From NCBI GenBank assembly GCA_002286715.1, contig NSJX01000036.1, positions 226,199 through 290,198 of the forward strand: DNA of 64,000 nucleotides, written 5' to 3'. Source of the stretch: Dentipellis sp. KUC8613. Its lineage: Eukaryota; Basidiomycota; Agaricomycetes; Russulales; Hericiaceae. The notes under the pieces are model-generated. The model was given only the letters and a program-made list of their open reading frames with translations, was not told the DNA's origin and did not search any database. Shown in pieces: positions 20,679-31,660 of the stretch. Made by a program: the position numbers and the translations under genes. Within the stretch, counting starts at the first letter, position 1; each line of letters starts with the position of its first letter.

Positions 20679-22622
20679 TCACTCGACCTCCCACTGAACA
20701 AGCACCTCGAATGCCATGCCCTGCTTGCCCATTGCTCGCTCGTAAGCCGCCTTGCCGAGCCCCCTCGCATCCTTTTCGCCTACCTTCGTGACGATCGCCA
20801 CCATAACTTTCTCCCCGCTCACAACCCTTAGCCCATCAAACCTCCACCCACCATTGACCGGATCCAGCGTCATAGGCAGCCAACCGCCTCTCCCGGGTGT
20901 CCTATCCTGCGCCATCAGCGGGCCCATCACAACATGCACATACTCCTCCTGCTCCCTCTCCCGCACATGTTCGCACTTCTTCTTGACATAAAACGTATGC
21001 GTGCCCTTCTGTATGATCCGCGTCGCGGGGTACAGCAAGTGCGACGCATACTCGCCCTGGAGGAACGTGCCCGTGACCGTCGGCGAGTCCTCCTCCGCAC
21101 CGATGTACTCCTCCCAGCTCACGAGCGGCTCGACGAACTGCTTCCACGGCTCGCGCGGGTCGGGGAAGTGGCGCCGCCCGAACTCCTCGTTCGTCGCCAT
21201 GAAGTGGAACGAGTCGAAGCGGCGCGTGAACACCCCGCTCGCGTCGAGCGCGCCGCCCGCCCAGCACGAGTCCACGAGCTTCCACGCGCCGTCGTCCAGC
21301 CGCACCGCGTTCCACGCGTGCCCCGCCGAGTACGGCGGGACGGGCGCCCCCGGCGCGAGCGGCGCGTACCCGAAGCCCTTGCCGTGCCCGGTGACCACGA
21401 TACATTCGAGGCCTGCGGCGAGCGCGAGCGCGGCGAAGAGCCCGCCGTAGCCCTCGCACACCGCCATCCCGCTCCGTAGCGTGGAGTCGGGCGTCGAGGG
21501 TTTGACGTTGTGCGTTAGGAACGCCTCTGCGTCGTACGTGATGTTTAAGTGCAGCCAGAAGGTGATGGCGCGGACTTTGTCAATGGCGACGGGGAAGGGG
21601 GATGTCAGGTCGTATGCGAGCGCTTCGATCGAGGTGACATGCTCGCGCGGGAAGTGCGAGGCGTGCTCATCCATGGCGGTATAATCTCTACAGCGGATAC
21701 ATTCGCCGAGAGATTCGGAGGGCGCTGGCTCTGGGGTATATTCTTCCTCGAATGTGGGAACGTCGGGCCTCGTGGCGTAGTTTATGGGCGGCGGAGGCGG
21801 AGGCAGCTTCTCGGACGGCTTGACATGCACTGGCTGTTTGTCTTGCGCCCTCGCGGGGGGAGGCAGGCGTCGAGGTGTAGGCGCTGGTTCGGATTCGGTA
21901 CGATGGTTAGCAGACAGGTCGGGCCTAGTCCTGGTAGGAAGGACTGGGCTGGACGCGTTGAATCTCGAAGCTACAGCCGGTGCGGCATCGTTCGTCGGCC
22001 TCCGAGGAGGCAGATGAGGGCGAGAGACCGCAGGCGCGGGCAATGAGGACGAACTGGAAGCTGGCGAAGGGGTAAAATAGGACGCTGGTGAAGGGGATTT
22101 CGACAGACCCCTGATGTAGTTCGCGAAGAACTCATCCAGCCATGCAAAGAATGTCTCCTTGTCCTCCAAGGACAGGCTGGCCCACTCTATCTCAATCTCC
22201 ACTTCCTCCTCCACAGACGTATTTCGAGCGTCGTAGTACACGTCCTCCTCTGACTCTGCAATTGACTGTGTTCGGCTGATAATCTCCGAGCTCGTTCCCG
22301 TCCCAGCGCGGCGAGGAGGCGGCGGAGGCGGCGGTTGTTTCCTCTGAGAAGGTGCCGAACGCGGGGGGAGAGAAGGTGGGGATCTTGGGGGAAGCGAAGG
22401 TGAAGACCGTGGTGGAAGAGAAGGTGAAGAGCGCGATGGGACAGAAGGACGGGTAGGGTAATTGGACGCAGATGAGTGTTTGTCTCGAAAGTCTCCGATG
22501 GATGAGGACGCCTTGTTCTTGGCTGAGATGGCAGCGCTCTTGACGCTGGCGACTGTGGATTTTTAAAATGATGAACTAGAGTATTTTGTGAAGGATCAAT
22601 ACGCACCTGAAAACGAAGGCAT
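20679..22622 (-). CDS. Transglutaminase-like domain protein (Cyk3/kyphoscoliosis-peptidase-like)
   Basis: Two exons, 22622-22607 (16 nt) and 22552-20679, encode 629 residues. The first ~280 residues are disordered, Pro/Ser-rich, with polyproline runs of the SLPPRS type (possible SH3 ligands). The transglutaminase-core follows: IDKVRAITFWLHLNITYD, the nucleophile region SGMAVCEGYGGLFAALA (Cys), SAGHAWNAVRLDDG (His) and WKLVDSCWAGG (Asp), so the Cys-His-Asp triad is present. The remainder (FDSFHFMATNEEF onwards) matches the long C-terminal part of fungal Cyk3-like proteins, which act in cytokinesis and wall formation. The N-terminal SH3 domain of yeast Cyk3 is absent here. The role in septation is inferred from the family only. 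Confidence 0.85.
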
Positions 22623-23097
22623 CTCTGTCGCTCCTCCTTCCCCCTCGTATGCAGACCCACACCCTCAAAAAGTGATGTTACGGTGGGAAGAAGAAAGCAT
22701 GAGATCTGTGATTCGGTTTGAAATAATTTCAGGGGAGACGCCGAAAAGTCAGCAAGTCAACAAAAGATCGAGTCAACATCGATGCGGTCGAGAGTACTGA
22801 CCGTCATCTTCGAGGAACCCTCGGCTCTGCGAGTCTCCCGGGCCCTCTGAACCTTCGACTTCTAGCAACTATGAAAATCGCAACACTTCCAAAATCCGAG
22901 ATCCAAAATCCGAAGCCCAAGGGGAGAAAGGCCGTGGGACTAACGTGAGGGGATGTTCAAGTACTTACCATCATTATCAGTCAGCAGCGGATTACTAGAC
23001 GCTGCCAGAGGTTACGGTCATAAGTAGCTCTTCTCTGCACTCACCGAAGAGACGAGCTGTGACAATCACCGATATCTCCCCCCGTTCGGTAGGCAGA
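22623..23097. other. Divergent promoter region
   Basis: Between the divergently transcribed transglutaminase-like gene and GST1; no gene seen. Confidence 0.5.
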
Positions 23098-23945
23098 ATG
23101 TCGCAGCCTCAACCGCTTGTCTTATATGACATCCCGTATACGGTTTCTGGCAAAGCATGCTCACCCAATCCATGGAAGGCAAGGTATGCTCCTAATCGTG
23201 TTAGTATTCTATCTACTTGGATGCTGACAATCGCTTTGGCAGACTTGCTCTGACGATGAAAGGCATTCCTCACAAGACCGTTTGGGTAGAATATCCGGAC
23301 ATCGCAGGTGTCTGTAAAGAGCTCGGCGTGCAATCCACGACCAGCCCGGCCGCCATCGCCAGCGGCGCCCCCCAATATACCCTTCCAGTCTTACAAGATC
23401 CTAACACGGGCGCGCTCATCTCCGACTCGTTCAACATCGCGCGTTATCTGGACAAGACTTACCCTCACACCATCCGCCTCATCCCCGAAGGCACCGACGC
23501 GTTCCAGGCGATGTGCGTAGATGTTTTCGTCGAGAAAGTACTCCTCCCGCTCGCCGTGATATACGCCGTGCCAGCATCGCAGAGCCTCTCCCCCAGGAGC
23601 ACGGAGTATTTCCGCAGGACCCGGGAAGCCGCGTTCGGAAAACGCCTCGAAGAGGTATCGCCTGAAGGCCCCGTGCGCGATGCGCAGTGGAAGCAGGCTA
23701 TCGAAGGGCTCACGACGCTTTATGGATGGATTGGCAAAAACAGCAGCGGCCTCTATGTCATGGGTGACACTCCCTGTTTTGCGGATGTGGTGATCGTCAG
23801 CATACTGGTATGCATCCGGATCTTGGCCGGAGCGGGATCTGACGGGTGGAAGAAGCTCATGGAGGCTAACGAAGGACATTGGAAGCGGCTCATTGGTGCG
23901 TTTGAGAAGTGGATATGGGTCGACGATGAAACCATGAAGCTTTGA
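23098..23945 (+). CDS. Glutathione transferase, LigE/FuA-like (GST1)
   Basis: Exons 23098-23183 and 23243-23945 encode 262 residues. The N-terminal thioredoxin-fold half has LVLYDIPYT, the candidate catalytic segment CSPNPWKAR, WVEYPDIAGVCK and the glutathione-binding turn LPVLQDPNTG followed by SDS. The C-terminal half is the all-helical GST domain, ending with YVMGDTPCFADVVIVS. This pattern is that of the fungal FuA class, related to bacterial LigE beta-etherases. Members typically bind glutathione and wood extractives or aromatic compounds; activity here is inferred. The phase-2 intron splits the Arg codon of KAR, as in all five copies. It is the most diverged in its C-terminal half. Confidence 0.9.
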
Positions 23946-24637
23946 AGGCCCCGCATTGATTACGGTCAGAGTAATCTATTGTTCTGACCCGTTTTTCAAT
24001 TACAAACTGCAGAAATGTTATGAAATTATCTTGTTTCGCCCCGCTTGGATTGCTGTCCTCTGAAGATCTCGGTTCTCCGCTGCCTTCCTTTTCCACTCCG
24101 GCTTCTTGAGCAACGGCGCAACGACTACACAATCTCACGATCGTAAATCGCAAAGACTTCCTGTATGGGAACACGCATTCCCAATCAAGAACAGAGTGAA
24201 TGCAGAGCATCATTCTAAACATGATCGTGTCAGAGCAAGCATGTACGGATCCTGGACTGCGACCGTCGCTCAATCGCGTTCTGCTGCTCGTCCCTCAAGA
24301 CAATACAAGACATCCTCGGAGATCTCGGCATCAGCGCCACCAACGAATGCAAAGGTATCGGAGCAACGGAAATCTAGACAGACTCATCGTGATGTCCAAA
24401 TACGCGCCCCACCGAGGACTCCGGGGAAACACCACGGCACGGAGGAGCTAAAATGGACAGAAAGAAGCGCTTCCCATGTCCATTGCCGAATGTGCGACTG
24501 AGGTTCCTGTGGATCCAACACATTACCAATCTGCAACAGCTGGATTATACAGCTTACTCTCACCTTCAATATAAGGAGCTCCGCACACACTGTGTTATCG
24601 CCCTGCTGCGCGCGCACGAAGTCAGCACGTCGCGGTG
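23946..24637. other. Intergenic region between GST1 and GST2
   Basis: No supported gene. Confidence 0.5.
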
Positions 24638-25472
24638 ATGCCTGAAACACTCATTTTCTACGATATCCCGGGAAATGCGTCCCCTACGAAAGCGTGGACT
24701 CCGAATCCCTGGAAGGCTAGGTGAGCAGTTGCATTTTTGTCGAATCCCGATCAGCGCTAACCAAGATAATACGCGCAGGCTTTCCCTGACGATGAAGGGC
24801 CTCCCACACAGGACGGTCTGGGTTGAGTACCCCGACATCGAGGGCGTCTGCAAGAAGTTAGGCGCGCAGCCCACCGGCCTACGCGAGGGTCAGCCGCTCT
24901 ACACGCTGCCCGTCCTCGAAGACCCAAACACCGGCGCTATAATCTCGGAATCGTTCAGCATCGCAGAATACCTCGATGCGACGTACCCGAACACGCTTCA
25001 GCTGATTCCCAAGGGCACGAAGGCCCTGCAGATCATGTTTAGAGACATCTTCGAGGAGAAGGTCTTCTGGAAAATGCTTGAGACGCAGGTGCTGCGGATC
25101 GTGGCGCAGCTCTCGCCGGAGAGCGCGGTGTTCTGGCGCGAAAAGGTAGGGAAGGTGTTGGGGAAGAAGCCGGAGGATCTTCTGCCGGATGAGCGGGCGA
25201 AGGAGGAGCGGTGGAACCAGGCGTTGCAGGGGTTGAGTGTGTTGGATAGGTGGGCCAGCCAGAACGAGTCCGGTCCGTTCATTATGGGCGACGTTCCCTC
25301 TTTCGCGGATGCCGTTCTGACTGCGCATCTGATATGGCTGAAGACTCTCGGGGGCGCGGAATCGAAGGAGTGGATATCTGTCATGGAGGCGGATGGTGGG
25401 AGGTGGGCGCGGCTTTACGATGAATTTGGGAAGTGGAGTTGGGTTGACGAGGAGAGTGCTAAGCCTGCATAA
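24638..25472 (+). CDS. Glutathione transferase, LigE/FuA-like (GST2)
   Basis: Exons 24638-24720 and 24779-25472, 258 residues. Landmarks: LIFYDIPGN, TPNPWKAR (Thr in place of the usual Ser), WVEYPDIEGVCKK, LPVLEDPNTG with SES, and the C-terminal FIMGDVPSFADAVL helix cap. The helical domain carries a SPESAVFWREK segment in place of the LPPRS/LLPRS seen in copies 3-5. Same intron position and phase as its neighbours. Followed by a decayed copy at 25.7 kb. Cytosolic (no signal peptide). Confidence 0.9.
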
Positions 25473-25708
25473 CGCCAGTAATTCATATTTCATCAGCACC
25501 TCGCGATTACTGCAGTAGCATCTAGACTATGGCAAAGTCAGCTGAGTAGACCCTTATCAATCCTCCTGTGCCATACGGTGAGATAGAGCCCACGAGAGTC
25601 ATGGATCTGCGACGTATATATTGTCGATGCATGTTGACTGTCGATATCACCCACACGAGTCACAGAAATGGCAAGCAAATAACTCACCGTGCAGCCAGCG
25701 CTTCTGTA

Positions 25709-26250
25709 TCGATGTCGAGGAACTGCGGCGGCGTCTCCCGCGGTGGGGTGGTCGCCCAACCCCTGGAAAGCGAGGTGCGAATATGTCCTCTCGTCGTGAC
25801 ATACTCCACGGAAGTAGACCCTGCAGACTCGCCTTAGATGATATTCGATATACCACAACGTGGTCAGGTGAGCCCGACATCGCCGACCTACGAACGAGGT
25901 GATGATCATAATATCCCTGTTTGCTGTTTCTTGGGGACCCGAAAGCTGGCGCGCTTAGCTCCGGATCAACCAGTGCAACGAAGCATCCTTACTCAAGTGA
26001 TATAATTATGCCTCTTTCTTGATGGCACGTTGGAGCTGCAGGCAACGTTCAAAGACTCGTTCGAGGAGAATGTCTATTCCGGGGTGCAGTCAGCACTGAC
26101 GACAGCCATGGAGTTATTTTCGCCCAGGAACCAGACTCGCTAGTGGCGGTGATATAGGGAGAGCCGTTTCCAGAAGCCGCTCAGGGTCGAGGTGTGGCAA
26201 AACGCGCTGGACTTGTGGTATTGAATTGACGAACAGAACGTTAGGCCGCT
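25709..26250 (+). pseudogene. Decayed glutathione transferase copy
   Basis: Fragments of the family occur in the right order with stops and frame changes between them: WSPNPWKAR followed by a GTGCGA donor (about 25749-25776), TTWSGEPDIADLRTR (about 25850-25900, ends in a stop), GDPKAGALSSGS (about 25935-25970), FKDSFEENVYSGVQS (about 26050-26095) and ELFSPRNQTR followed by a stop (about 26110-26144). The start and C-terminal end are lost or unrecognisable. This is a tandem duplicate that has decayed. Confidence 0.8.
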
Positions 26251-26553
26251 TTGATGACGCGTACATGCACACATCGATCCATACATACATCTGAATCAGC
26301 GCCTACGGTGACCTGAAAAGTACGCGCCCCCCTCACTCTACGTTAGAGTAGCCTCTAGAACGCGAAGAGTAAATTCAGTGACTCACCTCTTCGAAGTGCA
26401 TGTCACGAAACACTCGTCAACGCTCACGCTCCGCCGTATTGACTTATTAATTTGCATATCCTGTGTGCGTGCGAACACGTCGGAACCGCACCTGCGCTGA
26501 GGGATAAAAGGACCTCCTGCAGGACTCGTCTACCTCAGTAACATTCCTTCACA
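26251..26553. other. Upstream region of GST3
   Basis: No gene; TATA-like GATAAAAG near 26503-26510, about 45 nt before the ATG. Confidence 0.45.
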
Positions 26554-27372
26554 ATGTCGCAGCCACTCATCCTCTATGACCTCGCCGGCTCCACCCCTAT
26601 CAAGGCATGGAACCTTCATACCTGGAAGGCCAGGTGCGCTGGTATCTGCCCCCGTTGATGTCCTGTGCTAATTGCTCTCCCCAGGCTCGCCTTGAATATT
26701 AAGGGTATCCCATACAAGACCATCTGGCTCGAGTATCCTGACATTGCCGACGTCTGCAAGAAGATCGGCGCGAGCCCCAATGGCACGCGTGGCGGCCAGC
26801 CGCTGTACACGGTGCCCGTCCTGCAGGACCCCAACACCGGCACTGTCGTCGTCGACTCGCTCAACATTGCGGAGTACCTCGACGTGAAGTACCCGAACAC
26901 TCCGCGCCTTGTCCCGGAGGGAACGAAGGTGTTCCAGGCCATGTTTCGCGACGTGTTCGAGGAGAAGGCGATGTGGAGCATGATGGAGGTGGTCGCTACG
27001 AAGCTCGTAGCCCAGCTCCCGCCGCGCAGCGAGACCTATTGGAGGGCCGGGATCGAGGGCTTCTATGGTAAAAAGGCCGAAGAAATTGCCCCAGAGGGTT
27101 CGCTTAGGGATGCGTCGTGGAAGAAGGTTGTCGACGCCTTGAGCGCCCTCGATGTGTGGGCAAGCCAGAACGACAAGGGCGTCTTCATCACGGGCGACAA
27201 GGTCTCGTACGCTGACCTCGTAGTGATGGGGATGCTCATTTGGCTGAAGGTTCTTGAGGGCTTCGAGTCCAAGGAATGGAAGGAATTGGTGAAGGTCAAT
27301 GACGGAAGATGGGGGCGGTTCGTTCAGGCATTTGGTCAGTGGGTTCAAGTTGACGATGGTGAATATTTGTAA
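26554..27372 (+). CDS. Glutathione transferase, LigE/FuA-like (GST3), altered active-site segment
   Basis: Exons 26554-26633 and 26685-27372, 255 residues. Fold and motifs match its neighbours: LILYDLAGS, WLEYPDIADVCKK, VPVLQDPNTG, ITGDKVSYADLVVMG. The segment just before the conserved WKAR, where the other copies have SPN or TPN, reads WNLHTWKAR here, so the Ser/Thr-Pro-Asn motif is lost. If that Ser/Thr is catalytic, as described for characterised FuA enzymes, this copy should be altered in chemistry or act as a ligand-binding protein. All else, including the intron, is intact. Confidence 0.9.
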
Positions 27373-27597
27373 CGGCGTACTCGGCATTTACCCATTACAT
27401 ACATCGAAATGGAAGTGGCTCTGCATGTTTATTGCAGTGATTTTGGTCCCTGTTACAGGCGTTTCATAATGTGCGAGAATGCGATTTTCGTGTATCCGCC
27501 GTGCAAGCTCAGGAGCGTCTCTCTAGATTTGATATATGATGAGTCCACGGTGTTTTCGCGTTCCCGTACGGTTGCACAGCATCCTGACTTCGGCACA

Positions 27598-27606
27598 TTA
27601 TAAAAC
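27598..27606 (+). promoter_or_regulatory. TATA box of GST4
   Basis: TTATAAAAC, about 50 nt before the GST4 ATG. Confidence 0.55.
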
Positions 27607-27653
27607 GAACGTAACTTACCACTCGCTTCACAAGCACACACTTCGAATCTTCC

Positions 27654-28480
27654 ATGTCGCAGACCCTTATTCTCTATGATATCCCGGGGACTGCAAGCCC
27701 AGCAAAAGCGTGGTCTCCCAATGTCTGGAAAGCAAGGTAAGTCTACATTGGCCCCGCAGGTATATTGCACTCACCAAGTTTCCCAGGTTCGCCTTGAATA
27801 TAAAGGGTATTCCATACAGGACCGTCTGGGTGGAATACCCTGACATTGCGGACGTATGCAAGACGATTGGCGCAGAACCTACAGGCACCCGCTTTGGAAA
27901 ACCAGTCTACACCCTTCCGGCTATCCAGGATCCCAATACCGGCGCGGTTGTTGCGGATTCCTTCAAGATCGCCGCCTACCTCGACGCCGCGTACCCAAAC
28001 ACCATACCGCTGCTTCCGGACGAAACGAGGGCATTCCAAGCAATGTTTTTACAGACGTTCGAGGATAACGTGATTTGGGCGATTCTCCAGCTGGTAGCGC
28101 GCCCGATGATGAATCAGTTACTGCCGCGAAGCCTTGTGTATTGGCGCGACGGGGCCGAGAAAGCCTTTGGAAACAAGGTCGAGGAGCTGGCTCCAGAGGG
28201 TCCAGAGAGAGATGCGCTGTGGAAGCAAGTGGTGGACAACTTGGGCGCAGCACACAAATGGGCAAGCGAGAACCCGACCGGCGTATTCATGATGGGCGAT
28301 AAGGTGTCGTTTGCAGATATTGTTATCATGGCAGAACTGCAATGGTTGAAGACCATGAACGGAGTCGAATCTAAGGAATGGAAAGAGGTAATGGAGGTCA
28401 ATGGAGGAAGGTGGGCGCGACTCGCCGAGGCGTTCACCAACTGGCAACGGGTTGATGAAGAGGGCTTGAGGTCTATGTAA
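27654..28480 (+). CDS. Glutathione transferase, LigE/FuA-like (GST4)
   Basis: Exons 27654-27736 and 27787-28480, 258 residues. LILYDIPGT, SPNVWKAR (Ser retained), WVEYPDIADVCKT, LPAIQDPNTG with ADS, and FMMGDKVSFADIVIM. The C-terminal domain shows QLLPRSLVYWRDGAEKAFG, closely matched by GST5, so copies 4 and 5 look like the most recent duplication pair. The conserved phase-2 intron lies at 27737-27786. No signal peptide. Confidence 0.92.
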
Positions 28481-29158
28481 TGATATCCGTCGGTAGCCAG
28501 CAGTGTTCGTCTAGACGCTACGCGTATGCCATGATACTCTGAACAAGAGACACCATCTGCTTGATTTCGTCAGCACAGTCGTAGGAACGTCCACTACACA
28601 GAACTTACGGCCGATCGACCGAATAAAACGGCGCGCAGAGATATCCTACACCTCGCTCGGAATGCATTCGTAGACTTCGGTTTGAAGTTGCTCTGGTCTC
28701 GAATTTATGTCACTACGCAAAATTCGACCATCAATGGTGAAGAAGCTTCACTTCCGAGAATGCCGCACCTGAAAAGCACAAAGCCTCAAGGCGGGTGAGA
28801 ACATCTCGTCTCTGGCAATGATGATCTCCAGGCCGATACTCCCTCAAACTTCCAAAGAAGACGAGGTCCGTGAGTTCAACCACTATACTATGGAGTCGGT
28901 AGTCACTTGCCTCAACTTCGATAATGATGCAGTTCGTGATCCATTTATCCACTTTCTTCGGACCCTAGAGTCCATAGATAGACCCGCTCCCTGTTAGCAT
29001 AGCAATCAGCTCTGACGTTCCGCTGGGCTATAAAAGCGACTGGCCTGAGCCAAACTGCTTTCTATCGTCGAATCGTCCCAGCGAAGCCCAAGCACCCATC
29101 CTTACTCTGGTACTGGTTACCGAACACGCGAAACTATCATTTCTTCCACCTTATCGAC
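28481..29158. other. Intergenic region between GST4 and SSP5
   Basis: No supported gene; SSP5 TATA box at 29029-29036. Confidence 0.5.
29029..29036 (+). promoter_or_regulatory. TATA box of SSP5
   Basis: TATAAAAG, about 130 nt before the SSP5 ATG. Confidence 0.6.
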
Positions 29159-29391
29159 ATGCATTTTCGCTTCATTGCTATTGTCCTCGCGTTGATCGCT
29201 CTCAATGTATCTGCTGTACCTATTGCGGGGCCCGACTCCTCCGACCTTGATGGCGGTGACGGCGACTTCGACTTGTGAGCATGGATTTTCTGTCCCGAGA
29301 GAGACGATACTCACTTGGTCGTAGTATTGGTTTTCGTGATGTGGCAGAAGACGCTGAAGTTCGTGCTATCCCAATCCGGGAGGATGCCTAG
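29159..29391 (+). CDS. Small secreted protein SSP5 with GFRD tail
   Basis: Exons 29159-29274 and 29325-29391, 60 residues. Signal peptide MHFRFIAIVLALIALNVSA, then VPIAGPDSSDLDGG. A 50-nt phase-2 intron is followed by FIGFRDVAEDAEVRAIPI and a short acidic end. Mature peptide about 40 residues, acidic, without cysteine. It is close to SSP6 in signal peptide, intron position and the FRD block. Too short for routine annotation; the in-phase intron and the paralog support it. Confidence 0.75.
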
Positions 29392-30078
29392 AATTTGACC
29401 GTTTGAGTGAGTAATGACATCTCCGACCTCCATCCATTAACTCTGACTTTCAGAGGATGCACCTAGGGGGAGAAGCGGGAAGGAATGCGAATAGGCTGGT
29501 TTGTGATTGTACAATGATAATTAGTTAGAACACGAGATTCGGCGCACAAGGGATTAATTTCTTGTAGCTGAGTAGCCATAGCGATGCCTGCGAGGGTCTG
29601 GTCCAACAACTAACGGATAACTATAAGTTGTCGGACAAGGGTCCCTGTACGCGCACCGTAGTCACCCATTTTCAATTGTTGACCTACGGCGTCGAGATAG
29701 TTGGCGTGGCAAAAAAAATTGGAAGGTGTCGAAATACAAGCGTGAGGCTGGTCGAGGCATTTGGTCGGTAGGTGAAGTCGACGAGGACGTAATTCATATC
29801 AAGTACGTGTCTCGTCCAGCTGCGCCGCGAGGGTCTGATGACCCTAATATGCCAGTATCAGTGAGCGCCAGCCTTCATGAATCAAAATCGCACGACTGAC
29901 AGCACCTGCTGCGGATGCCTCACAGAGTACCACGAGGCCCTCACCGGCCGCGCTGGAAGCCTGCGTATCCAGTCGGCACGTATCTGTCGTGTCGTGAGGC
30001 CTGCGCGTACCGTCGGCACCCTTCCCTCATCGTGGCATAAAAGAATACATACCTGAAGACCCCCACTCTCCACCAAAC
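29392..30078. other. Intergenic region between SSP5 and GST5
   Basis: No supported gene. Confidence 0.5.
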
Positions 30079-30905
30079 ATGTTACAACCCCTCATCTTCT
30101 ACGATATCCCCGGAACTGCCTCCAAGACCAAGGCATGGACGCCCAATCCTTGGAAAGCAAGGTAAGCTCTCGCAAATATCAGCTAGGTGTCACGCTTACC
30201 GGACTTCGAAGGTTCGCCTTGAACATAAAGGGCCTCCCGTACAAAACCGTCTGGGTGGAATATCCTGAGATTGCCGACCTCTGCAAGAAGATCGGCGTAG
30301 GACCCACCAGTAGACGCTTCGACAAGCCGCTCTACACTCTCCCTGCTCTGCAGGACCCCAACACCGGCGCGGCCATCGCAGACTCTTTCGAGATCGCTGC
30401 ATACCTCGACGCCACCTACCCGGATACAACGCCTCTATTCCCGGGTGGAACGAAGGCGTTCCAGGCTATGTTTCTCCAGACGTTCGAGCAGAACGTGATG
30501 GTGCCGATGGTCCAGCTCGTGGCAGCTCCAACGGTGAAGCAATTGCTGCCTCGGAGCCAGGTATATTGGCGTGGTAGCATCGAGCGAGGGTTCGGGAAGC
30601 CGATCGAGGAGATGGCACCGGCGGGCCCCGTGAGGGATGCGCTGTGGAAGAGCGTGGTGTATTACATGGACACGACGAGCAAGTGGGCAAGCGGAAACTC
30701 GGGCGGCGTCTTCATGATGGGCGATAAGGTGTCGTTCGCAGACATTGTGATCGTGGTCGAGTTGCAATGGTTGAAGATTATGGAGGGCGCGGAGTCCAAG
30801 GAGTGGAAGGAGATCATGCAGGCCAATGATGGGAGGTGGGCACGGCTTTGGGAGGCGTTTGCTCAGTGGGAATGGGTCGACGAGAAGGATTCGGAGTCTG
30901 CGTAG
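30079..30905 (+). CDS. Glutathione transferase, LigE/FuA-like (GST5)
   Basis: Exons 30079-30161 and 30212-30905, 258 residues. LIFYDIPGT, TPNPWKAR, WVEYPEIADLCKK, LPALQDPNTG with ADS, FMMGDKVSFADIVIV. Very like GST4 through the helical domain (QLLPRSQVYWRGSIERGFG). It is separated from GST4 by SSP5, so the tandem array has been invaded or extended around a secreted-protein gene. Same intron position and phase as the other copies. Confidence 0.92.
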
Positions 30906-31660
30906 AAATGTCGATATCTCAATGTCTGGTTCCGGAAAAAATCGCCAGAATGTTATGCGTACGTCATTAAACTCGAACGAAGGGACGACTTTATCCGTAA
31001 GAATAATTTAGGGCGCCAACGGATGCAACTCTCATCATAGCCTTGACAACGCGCCATTATAAAGTTCGATGTCAACCTGTCAGGTGTCCGAGATCCCTGT
31101 CCAACTAGCTTCGCATTGACAAGGAGATCATCGACTAAGTTGCAGACATAGCAATGGAATATAGGACAGCTGCGCTGTCACTCGAATCGTCAGAACGGGA
31201 AAAAATACAACGCGTAGAACGAGGACTGACCGTTTGACATAAGGTAGTGAGGCAACGCAACTTCTGATGAAGTGCCATAGTACCAATGAAACAAGATGGA
31301 CGACCATGCTGCTCGCTTCGATTACAGGGTTCGGCGCCGTGGACTATTCTGACTACCAGAAGAGGTGAGCAGCGCTAGTACGGAAATACTCGGCGCCATA
31401 CAGACAAGATAGGATTACCGACCTTCGCTGTAACAGCACTACGACCATGTATGGCACGGTCTCATCTTGGGGTAAGGGTAACCATAAGCATTCCTTGCGA
31501 TTATAAAACGCGACAACCCTGATTCTAAGGCGCACCTGAAACCACCGTCTTCGACGCCCAATCTTTCTTACCCAGCGCAAGCGCTCCATCCCGTCGTGGT
31601 ACTGGTTACCTTGCGAGCTCCAACACAACCATTGCACCGACACATCGACCACTAGCCAAG
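30906..31660. other. Intergenic region between GST5 and SSP6
   Basis: No supported gene; SSP6 TATA box at 31503-31510. Confidence 0.5.
31503..31510 (+). promoter_or_regulatory. TATA box of SSP6
   Basis: TATAAAAC, about 150 nt before the SSP6 ATG. Confidence 0.55.

Noticed and set aside
18157..30905. Secondary-metabolite gene cluster made of the flavoenzyme and GSTs
   Set aside because: There is no core synthase, transporter or regulator, and a transglutaminase-like gene lies between; the GSTs are better explained by tandem duplication.
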